DNA of 64,000 nucleotides. It comes from an uncultured Saprospiraceae bacterium. Its GTDB lineage: Bacteria > Bacteroidota > Bacteroidia > Chitinophagales > Saprospiraceae. A program made the translations under genes and the position numbers. Location of the stretch: contig CAKZTD010000060.1 in NCBI GenBank assembly GCA_937921595.1, positions 1-64,000 of the forward strand. Direction: 5' to 3'. Position 1 is the first letter of the stretch; each line of letters opens with the position of its first letter. Positions 7,884 through 15,713 of this stretch are shown here, piece by piece. The notes below the pieces were generated by a model, which saw only the letters and a list, made by a program, of their open reading frames with translations, did not search any database and had not been told where the DNA came from.

Positions 7884-8609
7884 ATGAAAAATTTAGTATT
7901 TGTTTTAGTATCTATTTTGACTATAGGATTTATGACCTCATGTAATAAAGATAATGATGTCGCCACTACAGAAACATTAATTGAAGAGATTGCTACTTCT
8001 TCTGAAAAACAAAATGTAAGCAATGCCGATCTGCCAACGGTTGCTCAGGATTTTATAGCGGACGAGCATTTTGAAACGTATGTTGAATCAGCAGCTTTTG
8101 TTGAAGGAAAAGGATATGAAATTACTTTGGGAACAGAAGACATTGAGTATTTTAATGCTGAAGGATCTGTTTTGAGAACAGACCTCCACCCTAACCGTTG
8201 TCACCGACCTGGCCCTTGTGGTGGTGGTGAACGAATTCGAATTCAAGATCTTCCAGCGGGTATCGTTGCTTACATTTTAGACAACTATCCAGACGAGGAA
8301 ATTCGAAGAGCAAAAATCAAAGGAGACTATTATTTAGTAGGCATCACAGGTCCAACTGTTCTAGTTTTTGAAAGTGATAACACCTTTGTTACAGAAGCTC
8401 CATTGTTCCGATTTTGCCGAGGAGACAGATTAAACATTGACAACTTGACTGACGTCTTTACAGATTATATTACTGAAAATTATCCAGATGGAGAGATCAA
8501 AGTTGCTTACCGAATCCGAGGAAAAATTGTGATTGGTATATTAACTCCTGAAGGTAGAAAGATTCTTGTTTTCAATCTAGATGGAACGTTTCTTATGGAA
8601 CTACCATAA
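7884..8609 (+). CDS. Lipoprotein with three PepSY-like repeats
   Basis: The product is 241 aa from ATG 7884; a TTG two codons earlier is less likely. The N-terminus MKNLVFVLVSILTIGFMTSC is a lipoprotein signal with Cys20 as the lipidated residue. Three similar units follow, each beginning LP/LT...FI..(N/D)YP or equivalent and ending in a VLVF.SDNTF-like strand (about residues 48-100, 116-170 and 185-240). They resemble the PepSY-like / DUF2874 fold that is usually periplasmic. A short His/Cys/Pro/Gly-rich link (NRCHRPGPCGGG) joins units one and two. It lies downstream of the sigma/anti-sigma pair and shares their promoter-like motif, so it is a likely regulon member. A terminator follows. Confidence 0.75.
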   Translation: MKNLVFVLVSILTIGFMTSCNKDNDVATTETLIEEIATSSEKQNVSNADLPTVAQDFIADEHFETYVESAAFVEGKGYEITLGTEDIEYFNAEGSVLRTDLHPNRCHRPGPCGGGERIRIQDLPAGIVAYILDNYPDEEIRRAKIKGDYYLVGITGPTVLVFESDNTFVTEAPLFRFCRGDRLNIDNLTDVFTDYITENYPDGEIKVAYRIRGKIVIGILTPEGRKILVFNLDGTFLMELP

Positions 8610-8632
8610 AAAACATTGTACATCATGACATT

Positions 8633-8670
8633 AAAAGCGAAGAAAGCCTTAAGGTTTTCTTCGCTTTTTT
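8633..8670 (+). terminator. Intrinsic terminator of the PepSY-like lipoprotein gene
   Basis: A stem AAAAGCGAAGAAA / TTTCTTCGCTTTT with an 8-10 base loop runs directly into eight Ts. Confidence 0.85.
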
Positions 8671-8708
8671 TTCACAGATTAAATCTAAAAAATACAAAGG
8701 TTTGACAT

Positions 8709-9650
8709 CTATAATTTCCCATAAAGATAGCTCGCCGCAGCAAGGTCTTCGAGAGCGTGACCGACAGATTTAAAAAGCGTAATTTCGTTTTCATCTTTTC
8801 GCAAAAAGCTAGAAGATTTCTTACAGATTTGAAAAAGATCACCCAGGATATCTTCTTTTTTTAGCACTCCATTTTGCAGCGGAATTAAAATATCTCCGGT
8901 TTCTTTGCTTGCGCCTTCGACATTATCTACGTAAACAGAACTGCGACGAATTACTTCATCATCTGCTTCTCGAAGTGTCGGAAGATAGGAACCTACTAAA
9001 TCAACATGCTGCCCTGGCTTTAACCACTCTCCTTTTATCAAGGGCGCTGAACTCATGGTTGCTGCTGAAATAATATCTGCCTTTTCGATTCCATTTTGAA
9101 TATCTTCAATTGCTTCGATTTCGATTTTTTTATTTTCAAAACGACTTGCGATTTGTTTTGCTTTTTCAAAATTACGGCCCCAAACTTGAACCTTTTTAAT
9201 GGGCCGAATGGCAGCATGAGCTTCGATCAAATGAGCAGCCAAATATCCTGTTCCAATCATCAATAAGTTTTCGCTATCCTTTCGAGAAAGATATTGACTT
9301 GCTAATGCAGAAGCTGCAGCTGTACGTTTTACCGTTAGCAATCTCGCATCACATTGCATTAATGGAACACCCGTTTTTATATCAAAAAGCAAATACAAAC
9401 CTTGAATCGTTGGAAGATTTTTTAGTTCATTTTCTGGAGAGATCGTCACTAGTTTTACACCCAGATAATTTTCATTATCCCAGGACGGCATTAAAAGTAA
9501 AGTCGATAATTTTTCTACTATCGGATTTTTAAAATTGTGATGATGTCGAAGTGGTGTCGTATAATTTCCAGCGAAAGCGTCTTTTATAACATCTACAAGA
9601 CTAGGGTAATCGAGGAAGGAATTTAGTTGACTATTGGTGAGTTGAAGCAT
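8709..9650 (-). CDS. Ornithine cyclodeaminase / mu-crystallin family reductase, probably 1-pyrroline-2-carboxylate reductase
   Basis: The product is 313 aa, full family length. A Rossmann motif GTGYLAAHLIEAHAAI lies near residue 133, and the substrate-side TVKRTAAASALAS segment, including the conserved Arg, precedes it. Members act as NAD(P)H-dependent imine reductases or as ornithine cyclodeaminases. In hydroxyproline clusters the relative is a delta1-pyrroline-2-carboxylate reductase that gives L-proline from the product of trans-3-hydroxyproline dehydration. The gene sits just after the aldehyde dehydrogenase on the same strand, which supports that role. No trans-3-hydroxyproline dehydratase is visible in the window, so the substrate remains open. 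Confidence 0.85.
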   Translation of the reverse strand: MLQLTNSQLNSFLDYPSLVDVIKDAFAGNYTTPLRHHHNFKNPIVEKLSTLLLMPSWDNENYLGVKLVTISPENELKNLPTIQGLYLLFDIKTGVPLMQCDARLLTVKRTAAASALASQYLSRKDSENLLMIGTGYLAAHLIEAHAAIRPIKKVQVWGRNFEKAKQIASRFENKKIEIEAIEDIQNGIEKADIISAATMSSAPLIKGEWLKPGQHVDLVGSYLPTLREADDEVIRRSSVYVDNVEGASKETGDILIPLQNGVLKKEDILGDLFQICKKSSSFLRKDENEITLFKSVGHALEDLAAASYLYGKL

Positions 9651-9685
9651 TGGGATTTATTTTTATAAAAAGTGAACAAGTAATT

Positions 9686-9734
9686 AAGTCAGCAAATTAA
9701 CAATGAGACTAGCCTATTATTAACTCGCTGACTT
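9686..9734 (-). terminator. Hairpin after the semialdehyde dehydrogenase gene
   Basis: AAGTCAGCAAATTAA and TTAACTCGCTGACTT form a 15-bp stem with two mismatches, starting 14 bases past the stop at 9749. No strong U-run follows, so its efficiency is uncertain. Confidence 0.45.
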
Positions 9735-9748
9735 ATTCCTTTGCTAAC

Positions 9749-11323
9749 TTATAACTTCCCAAATTCTCCATCCATCTTCCGCCAAATTCCTGCTGGGTTT
9801 CCATCTCTCAATTCTTCTGGCAATAACTCTTGTAGGTAACTTTGAAAAGCGACCGGACGTCCAAATCTTTTGATGGCATCTGTACCAACAGATGTAAATC
9901 TAGAATCCGTCGTCGCAGGGTAAGGCCCACCGTGATGCATCGAATGGCAAACTTCAACTCCAGTCGGTACACCATTAAAGATTATCCGACCGACTTTACT
10001 TTGAAGCGTTTCAATAATTTTTCGATTAGCTATGATTTCTTCATTTTCGCCCATCACTGTTCCAGTCAATTGACCATCAAAACTTTCCACAACGGCTTGC
10101 ATTTCTGCATCATCAGCACATTGTACAACCAAAGAAAATGGGCCAAAAACTTCTTCTTTTAAATCTTTATTTTTTATGAAATCAGCCCCACTAACTGTAG
10201 CCACTGAAGGTCTCCCTTGAAATCCTGCTGCTGTCGTTTCCGACTCTCCTACTAAATTCACTCCTTCCTGAGCCAAATGATGATTTTTATTTTTTTCAAA
10301 ATTCTTACAGATACCTTCATTGAGCATGACCTCCGGTTTTTTACCTTCAATCGCTTTACCCAATTCACTAACAAAGACATCCATCGCAGCGCCACTCTTC
10401 CCAACCAACAATCCTGGATTTGTACAAAACTGGCCTACACCTTGAGTCACTGAACCTGCATATTGGTTGGCGATATTTGCTCCATTATTTTGCAATGCCT
10501 GATCCAATAATAAAACTGGATTTATACTTCCCATTTCCGCAAACACCGGAATAGGTTCTTTACGTTTTGCAGAAGCATCATAGATTGCTTTTCCGCCTTT
10601 GAGCGATCCAGTAAATGCAATTGCCTTCACTGCAGGATGCATCACTAACTTTTGACCAAGCTCAATTCCTTTGCCATTCAAAGAAGAAAAAACACCATCT
10701 GGCATTCCTGTCTTTTCTGCTGCTCTTTGGATCGCCATGGCAACATGAGTATTTGTACCCAAATGTGATTCATGTGCTTTTACAATCACGGGACATCCAG
10801 CTGCTAATGCCGATGCAGTATCTCCCCCTGCTGTCGAAAACGCCAAAGGGAAATTACTCGCTGTAAAAACTACAACAGGTCCTAATGGTCTCAACATTTT
10901 TCGGATATCAGCTTTTGGGAAAGGTTGTCGATCCGGAATCGCTTGATCAATACTTGCTTCCACCCAAGATCCTTCTTCTGCTACTTTTGCAAACATCCTA
11001 AGTTGGTTGACCGTCCGACCTCGCTCTCCTTTGATTCGACCTTCCGGCAATCCTGACTCTTGCATCGCTCGATTCACTAAGACATCATCTAGCGCTAAAA
11101 TTTCATCAGCGATAGCATTCAAAAATTCCGCCCGTTTCGAACCGGATACGTTTTTATAAGTTTCAAAAGCAGACGTTGCTATTTGCATCGCTTCTTCCAA
11201 TTCTTCATCGCTAGCGATATTAAAACTTCCGTCTAATATTCTTTGCAAACTTGGGCTAAAAACATTGATGACCTTTGTTGGAATTCCTGACTTTCTGATT
11301 CCGATTATATTTCTTCCGTCCAT
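9749..11323 (-). CDS. NADP-dependent 2-oxoglutarate semialdehyde (2,5-dioxovalerate) dehydrogenase
   Basis: The product is 524 aa, in the long aldehyde-dehydrogenase branch used for 2,5-dioxovalerate. The catalytic Glu lies in VFAEMGSINPV and the nucleophile Cys in GVGQFCTNPGLL; the cofactor loop is VVFTASNFPLAFSTAGGD and the NADP-side motif FTGSLKGG. It oxidises 2-oxoglutarate semialdehyde to 2-oxoglutarate, the last step of hydroxyproline breakdown and also of some sugar-acid pathways. The DapA-family deaminase that makes its substrate is immediately upstream on the same strand, so context favours hydroxyproline. Confidence 0.92.
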   Translation of the reverse strand: MDGRNIIGIRKSGIPTKVINVFSPSLQRILDGSFNIASDEELEEAMQIATSAFETYKNVSGSKRAEFLNAIADEILALDDVLVNRAMQESGLPEGRIKGERGRTVNQLRMFAKVAEEGSWVEASIDQAIPDRQPFPKADIRKMLRPLGPVVVFTASNFPLAFSTAGGDTASALAAGCPVIVKAHESHLGTNTHVAMAIQRAAEKTGMPDGVFSSLNGKGIELGQKLVMHPAVKAIAFTGSLKGGKAIYDASAKRKEPIPVFAEMGSINPVLLLDQALQNNGANIANQYAGSVTQGVGQFCTNPGLLVGKSGAAMDVFVSELGKAIEGKKPEVMLNEGICKNFEKNKNHHLAQEGVNLVGESETTAAGFQGRPSVATVSGADFIKNKDLKEEVFGPFSLVVQCADDAEMQAVVESFDGQLTGTVMGENEEIIANRKIIETLQSKVGRIIFNGVPTGVEVCHSMHHGGPYPATTDSRFTSVGTDAIKRFGRPVAFQSYLQELLPEELRDGNPAGIWRKMDGEFGKL

Positions 11324-11425
11324 ATTTTTTAATTTTTAGTACTGACATTTTAATTGACTCTATGTTACTTTACACTTTTGGTGCGGAATTTTAGTCTTTA
11401 GTATTTTACTTAAAACTCCTTGTCC

Positions 11426-11531
11426 AAATGAGTGAATGAGTGAATATTGGAAAAACTCTAAGCCCAAAGCCTGTTTCTTTCACGTTTGAGAGGCCATTCA
11501 CTCATTTAAAAATTCGCTCATTCGCTCATTT
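11426..11531. repeat. Intergenic inverted repeat between deaminase and dehydrogenase genes
   Basis: AAATGAGTGAATG at 11426-11438 is exactly complemented by CATTCACTCATTT at 11495-11507. The unit GCTCATT then recurs to 11531, giving alternative pairings. It may act as an attenuator or processing hairpin in the 251-base spacer. Confidence 0.5.
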
Positions 11532-11574
11532 CTAAATAACTATTCAAAAATCTAAAAATTTCACACCCAATCAA

Positions 11575-12486
11575 TTACAAGTTTTCAAATTTACTCATAT
11601 CTGGTCGATTTGCAACACCAGTGTTTATAATATTTAAAACCTCTTCTCTTTCACTACCTATGATCGGTAATCTTGGAGGTCGAACATGTTCGGTTCCAAG
11701 ACCCGTGGCTACTTCCGAAAGCTTGATGTATTGAACTAGCTTTGGATGAATATCTAATTCTAACAATGGCATAAACCATCTGTAAATTTCAATCGCTTCC
11801 TGGGTTCTTCCAGCTTTCATCAATTTGTAAATCACTACCGTTTCTCTTGGAAACGCATTGACCAATCCGGCGACCCAACCATCGGCACCAGCAGCCAAAC
11901 ATTCTAAAGCTAAAGTATCCACCCCACAATGTACTTTGTAACGATCTCCAAATGCAGTTTTAAATCGAGTAACGTTTGTGATATCTCTGGAAGACTCTTT
12001 GACCGCTTTGAAATTTTCAATCGAAGCAAGTTCTTCTAACATCGGAATGGTTACTGCAATTTTATAATCATGCGGATTATTGTATAGCATGATTGGCAGA
12101 TTTGTATTTCCTGCGACGGCTTTAAACAACTCTACAGTTTCTCTCGAATCTGCCTTGTATTGCATCGGTGGTAAAAGCATTAATCCATGCGCTCCAGTTT
12201 TTTCAGCTAACTGTGCAAGCTCGATGGCATCGTTGGTTCTGCGTTCTGCGATATTTAATATGATCGGTACATCGGCTCCGATATTTAAAGCAGCTTCGAC
12301 CAATTCTCGCCTTTCATCAAAAGAAATAGTGCTTGCTTCTCCAAGGCTGCCACCTATGATTATTCCATCAACACCCGCAGCAATTTGTGCCTTGAGGTTG
12401 TGCACAAACATTGGGATATCTAAGGAATGATCAGCTAAAAATTTTGTTGTTACGGCTGGATATACGCCTGTCCAATTTACTTGCAT
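11575..12486 (-). CDS. lhpC: DapA-family 1-pyrroline-4-hydroxy-2-carboxylate deaminase
   Basis: The product is 303 aa with a TIM-barrel Schiff-base aldolase/lyase pattern: GGSLGEASTIS near 41-51, the tyrosine of MLYNNPHDY near 135 and the lysine of FKAVKESSRD near 163. The family spans dihydrodipicolinate synthase, N-acetylneuraminate lyase and keto-sugar-acid dehydratases. Adjacency to the semialdehyde dehydrogenase, and to the epimerase and dehydrogenase in the wider cluster, points to the enzyme that deaminates 1-pyrroline-4-hydroxy-2-carboxylate to 2-oxoglutarate semialdehyde. It is transcribed divergently from the AraC-type gene, across a spacer with a clear inverted repeat. Confidence 0.85.
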   Translation of the reverse strand: MQVNWTGVYPAVTTKFLADHSLDIPMFVHNLKAQIAAGVDGIIIGGSLGEASTISFDERRELVEAALNIGADVPIILNIAERRTNDAIELAQLAEKTGAHGLMLLPPMQYKADSRETVELFKAVAGNTNLPIMLYNNPHDYKIAVTIPMLEELASIENFKAVKESSRDITNVTRFKTAFGDRYKVHCGVDTLALECLAAGADGWVAGLVNAFPRETVVIYKLMKAGRTQEAIEIYRWFMPLLELDIHPKLVQYIKLSEVATGLGTEHVRPPRLPIIGSEREEVLNIINTGVANRPDMSKFENL

Positions 12487-12552
12487 AACTTTTTTTATTA
12501 CAAATGTAATCGAATCTTTTTTATGAAAATATTCAAATTCTATCCTTTTCTG

Positions 12553-12606
12553 ATACTATTTTGTTTTAAATTGTCTATTTTTAAAATTAAAACTGCAAAA
12601 TAGTAT
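12553..12606. promoter_or_regulatory. Probable operator of the AraC-family regulator
   Basis: ATACTATTTTG (12553-12563) and CAAAATAGTAT (12596-12606) are a perfect 11-bp inverted repeat, 43 bases centre to centre (about four helical turns). It lies in the 123-base spacer between divergent genes. The right arm ends four bases before the regulator's ATG, consistent with autoregulation and control of the deaminase operon. Confidence 0.6.
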
Positions 12607-12609
12607 AAA

Positions 12610-13470
12610 ATGAAGGTCTTACCTTTTAAAATACCTTATAGTGAAGAGCGATCCTTTCGAATACAAACGGATGAACTTTCTCATTTTTATGATCGTTTCC
12701 ACCATCATCAAGAATTTCAAATTACACTGATTGAAAAAAGTCACGGGATACTTTTGATTGGAAATTCGGTGTCCAATTTTCAAGAAGGAGATTTGTTTTT
12801 AATCGGAGCGAATGTTCCTCATAGTTTTAGAAATCATGATTCATTTTATAAAAGCAAAAAACTTGAAGCGAAATCAACTTCTATTTTTTTTAATAAAACT
12901 TCTCTAGGCGATGGTTTTTTTAAAATTCCTGAATTAAAAAAACTAAGTGATTTTTTAAAAGAAACAGACAAAGGAGTTCGGATAAAAAAAATGGATAATG
13001 AATTGATTCGAAATAAAATAATAGCAATTAATTCTAAGCAAGGATTACAACGCGTTTTAAGTTTATTGGAAATACTAGATCTGTTTTCTAATTCTTCTGC
13101 GCTTGAGTATTTGTCTAATATTGGATTTTCTATGAATCCTAGAAATGAGGAAAGCAAAAAACTAGAAGCAATTTTTCAATACATAACGGATCACTATCAA
13201 CAAACAATTCGATTAGAAGAAGTTGCTGCAATTGCAAATTTAAGCACCTCCGCATTTTGCCGATTTTTTAAAACAAGAACCAGAAAGACTTTTTCAAAAT
13301 TCGTCAATGAATTTCGAGTCTCTGTTGCTTGCAAGCAATTGATGTCTGGTGATTATAATATTTCTGAAACTTGTTATCAGGTAGGCTTTAGCAATCTTTC
13401 AAATTTCAATCGCCAGTTTAAGGAAATTACGGGTTATGCTCCTTCTCGATATATTCGAATGCATCGGTGA
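12610..13470 (+). CDS. AraC-family transcriptional regulator of the hydroxyproline cluster
   Basis: The product is 286 aa. The N-terminal ~100 residues look like a cupin sensor (FHHHQEFQITLIEKSHGILLIGN and DLFLIGANVPHSF). The C-terminal ~100 hold two helix-turn-helix units: LEEVAAIANLSTSAFCRFFK and ISETCYQVGFSNLSNFNRQFKEITGYAPSRY, the AraC signature. It is read away from the deaminase gene, so it probably senses hydroxyproline or an intermediate and controls the catabolic genes. The effector is inferred from position. The inverted repeat just before its start is the best candidate binding site. Confidence 0.9.
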   Translation: MKVLPFKIPYSEERSFRIQTDELSHFYDRFHHHQEFQITLIEKSHGILLIGNSVSNFQEGDLFLIGANVPHSFRNHDSFYKSKKLEAKSTSIFFNKTSLGDGFFKIPELKKLSDFLKETDKGVRIKKMDNELIRNKIIAINSKQGLQRVLSLLEILDLFSNSSALEYLSNIGFSMNPRNEESKKLEAIFQYITDHYQQTIRLEEVAAIANLSTSAFCRFFKTRTRKTFSKFVNEFRVSVACKQLMSGDYNISETCYQVGFSNLSNFNRQFKEITGYAPSRYIRMHR

Positions 13471-13520
13471 TTAAAAGCATCTTGGGAATTTAAACACACA
13501 ATTAATAAAAAAACATAATT

Positions 13521-14090
13521 ATGGGGCAATCATTTAGTACAATTGCAATAATATGTGAAGCAGAAAGTAAAGATGAAAAATTAGAGCAGTTAATTAAAAT
13601 ACTAGAAAATGATTTCATTAAGGAAGATACTGAGGTTGAGTTTGGAACCGCAATGAATAATCTTCAGGCAAGAAGTAATGAAAGATTAATTATGATTTAT
13701 TCGAATAAAATAATAATAAAAATTGAAGATTTAACAGAAGTAATAGAGCCTAAAAAGCTACAAGAAATTAGCAAGAAACTATCTCTAGAAATTTTAAGAG
13801 CTACAAATTCTGACACAGCTGGAATAAGTCAAATATTAATTTATCAAAACGGTGAGCATATCAGAGAAAAAACTTTAGGGGAAGAATGGGAAAGCTTAGA
13901 GGAAATGCAAAAGTATTTTCCGGATGCTACTGAAAATGATTTAAGACACCCAGAAGTAGGTAAAGTATTAGATTATGAAATAAATGGAAGTGGCGCAATT
14001 TCAGTAATTGAAGAATTCGAAAGGGGGCTTATTAAGTTTGATGAATACAATGAAATAAAAGCAACTATCTATAAGTACAAAGAAAGATAA
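13521..14090 (+). CDS. Hypothetical soluble protein
   Basis: The product is 189 aa from ATG 13521. There is no signal peptide or membrane segment; it is acidic, with mixed helix and strand character. I recognise no catalytic motif. A segment near residues 38-120 alternates strands and helices (LIMIYSNKIIIKIEDLTEVI, GISQILIYQNGEHIREK), and the C-terminal part ends in EIKATIYKYKER. The gene is very A-rich. It sits between unrelated genes, with a short GGCGCCCAACAAAG sequence starting five bases after its stop, which hints at a cassette-like acquired gene. No function is proposed. Confidence 0.65.
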   Translation: MGQSFSTIAIICEAESKDEKLEQLIKILENDFIKEDTEVEFGTAMNNLQARSNERLIMIYSNKIIIKIEDLTEVIEPKKLQEISKKLSLEILRATNSDTAGISQILIYQNGEHIREKTLGEEWESLEEMQKYFPDATENDLRHPEVGKVLDYEINGSGAISVIEEFERGLIKFDEYNEIKATIYKYKER

Positions 14091-14093
14091 ATA

Positions 14094-14125
14094 CTGGCGC
14101 CCAACAAAGTACAAAAGTGTAGTTT
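14094..14125 (+). other. GGCGCCCAACA boundary-like sequence after the hypothetical gene
   Basis: TGGCGCCCAACAAAG sits immediately past the stop. GCCCAAC fits the RYYYAAC core of attC-type recombination sites, and I recall similar sequences after orphan genes in Bacteroidota. No matching GTTRRRY partner or long palindrome is visible, so at best it is a remnant. Confidence 0.3.
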
Positions 14126-14161
14126 TCGATTCGAAGCCCAGACTCCTAACATATTCTATTT

Positions 14162-15598
14162 CTAAAAAGCAACCTTTACCAACCTTAATCGGCTCTTCCG
14201 TTCACTTGGTATCACTAAAGTATTTGCAGCTACCTGAAGGGCATCTTGAAAGCGCAATTGTATTTTCTGATTAGAAGTGCTGAGCACACTATTTCGATCA
14301 AATTTTCCATTTCCATGAATTACATATTCGCTGACCGTATTTTCATACTTGATATCATCATTAAAAAGCAGCCTTAGCGAAGTTGGTGTTTTCAATAAAA
14401 AGAAAGAAGAAAATATCGCATCATCGTCTTGAGAATATTGTCGTTTAGGCAGAATAGTTTCCCAATGGGTTTCTCCATTAGGGTGCATTGAAATCATCAT
14501 GATATCCTCAAAATGATAATCAACGATATAGCCTCGACCATCTTCACCAACATAACTTCCTCTGGCAGAAGGAGACATCTGACGCTCTAATAATTTATTA
14601 CGCTCTGCAATCATAATGATTCCTCCATCTCTTCTCAAAACAATATCCTTGACGACCGTTTCAGGAATACCTTTATTATCTTTTATTCTTTTTCCTAAAA
14701 AGTCAGAAACGAATTTATCTTTAAAAGGCTTAAATGCTAAATCAATTTTATCGGTATCCTTAGCTGAAACTTTTAAGAAAAAATACCCTGTTGCTCGTCC
14801 TCTATTTTTTTCAGAATACAAACCTGCTCCAACAATATTCTCATTGAGGTTATCATAGTCAAAAAGCATATCGAAGGTCATCTTCTCTTCCATCGGGATT
14901 CGAAAAAAACTGGTTCCTCCATTTGGTGTGTCTGCATTGACATAATGAATTTCGTAGAGATGTTTATCTTTTGTACTTCTTCGATTATCTTTTCCAAGTA
15001 CATAAAACATGTCTCCTTTATTAGAAAGCAAAGGTTGTTGATAATCAACATGGAAGGTCATATCTTCTGGCGAAAAATCATTTTTCCACATAAACTCCAT
15101 GTTCTCCAAATCGAAACAGATCGCTTCGATTTTAGATTGGTGCTCAATACTATATAATAAGATTTTAGACTTATCTTCGGAACGAATTATTTGTGCTTTG
15201 GGTGGATAAAAACGACTCCCATAATTGTAAATAGTTATCGAGTCAACTAAGTTAGCTCCAGCATCGTATTTATTTGCTTTAATAATCGTCTTTCCTTTTC
15301 TTTTAAAACGGTAGATGATATTAAATTGCTCTTTATCTGCGATGACACCTAATACATCGGTTTTCTTTCGCTCAAACTCCAGTTCCTTTTTCCAGCTCAT
15401 TTGCAAATTCTCATTGTAAGCCTGAATCTCAAATTCATTGTTGGCTTTATTGCGATAAAGCAAAAATCTGTCTTTCAGCTTTCCGAGTAATTCGTAAGCT
15501 TGATCCGTACGTATACTTAGCGGCTCAGATACGGTAACCGTCTGAGCAGAGACAAAAGTAGGAAGGATAAACACTAGAAGTAAAAGTAATTTTTTCAT
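14162..15598 (-). CDS. Secreted hypothetical protein
   Basis: The product is 478 aa with a clear signal peptide (MKKLLLLLVFILPTFVSAQ, cleavage after about residue 18). The mature part is rich in beta-strands separated by turns. Repeated WKKEL/MWKND/HWETI-like strands would suit a propeller-type fold, but no named domain is evident. No lipobox, membrane helix or T9SS tail is seen, so a soluble periplasmic or outer-surface location is likely. It is transcribed in the same direction as the MORN-like gene upstream, 115 bases away, and may share its transcript. Function unknown. Confidence 0.75.
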   Translation of the reverse strand: MKKLLLLLVFILPTFVSAQTVTVSEPLSIRTDQAYELLGKLKDRFLLYRNKANNEFEIQAYNENLQMSWKKELEFERKKTDVLGVIADKEQFNIIYRFKRKGKTIIKANKYDAGANLVDSITIYNYGSRFYPPKAQIIRSEDKSKILLYSIEHQSKIEAICFDLENMEFMWKNDFSPEDMTFHVDYQQPLLSNKGDMFYVLGKDNRRSTKDKHLYEIHYVNADTPNGGTSFFRIPMEEKMTFDMLFDYDNLNENIVGAGLYSEKNRGRATGYFFLKVSAKDTDKIDLAFKPFKDKFVSDFLGKRIKDNKGIPETVVKDIVLRRDGGIIMIAERNKLLERQMSPSARGSYVGEDGRGYIVDYHFEDIMMISMHPNGETHWETILPKRQYSQDDDAIFSSFFLLKTPTSLRLLFNDDIKYENTVSEYVIHGNGKFDRNSVLSTSNQKIQLRFQDALQVAANTLVIPSERKSRLRLVKVAF

Positions 15599-15713
15599 TG
15601 ACCGGTCAATTTATATTGTGACAGGAAAATTTAGTAGGCAACCTAGAATATGGGTGTAGATTTGGTTAAAAAACATTAACCATCTCACTTGAGTATATAT
15701 TACGTAAAATAAA

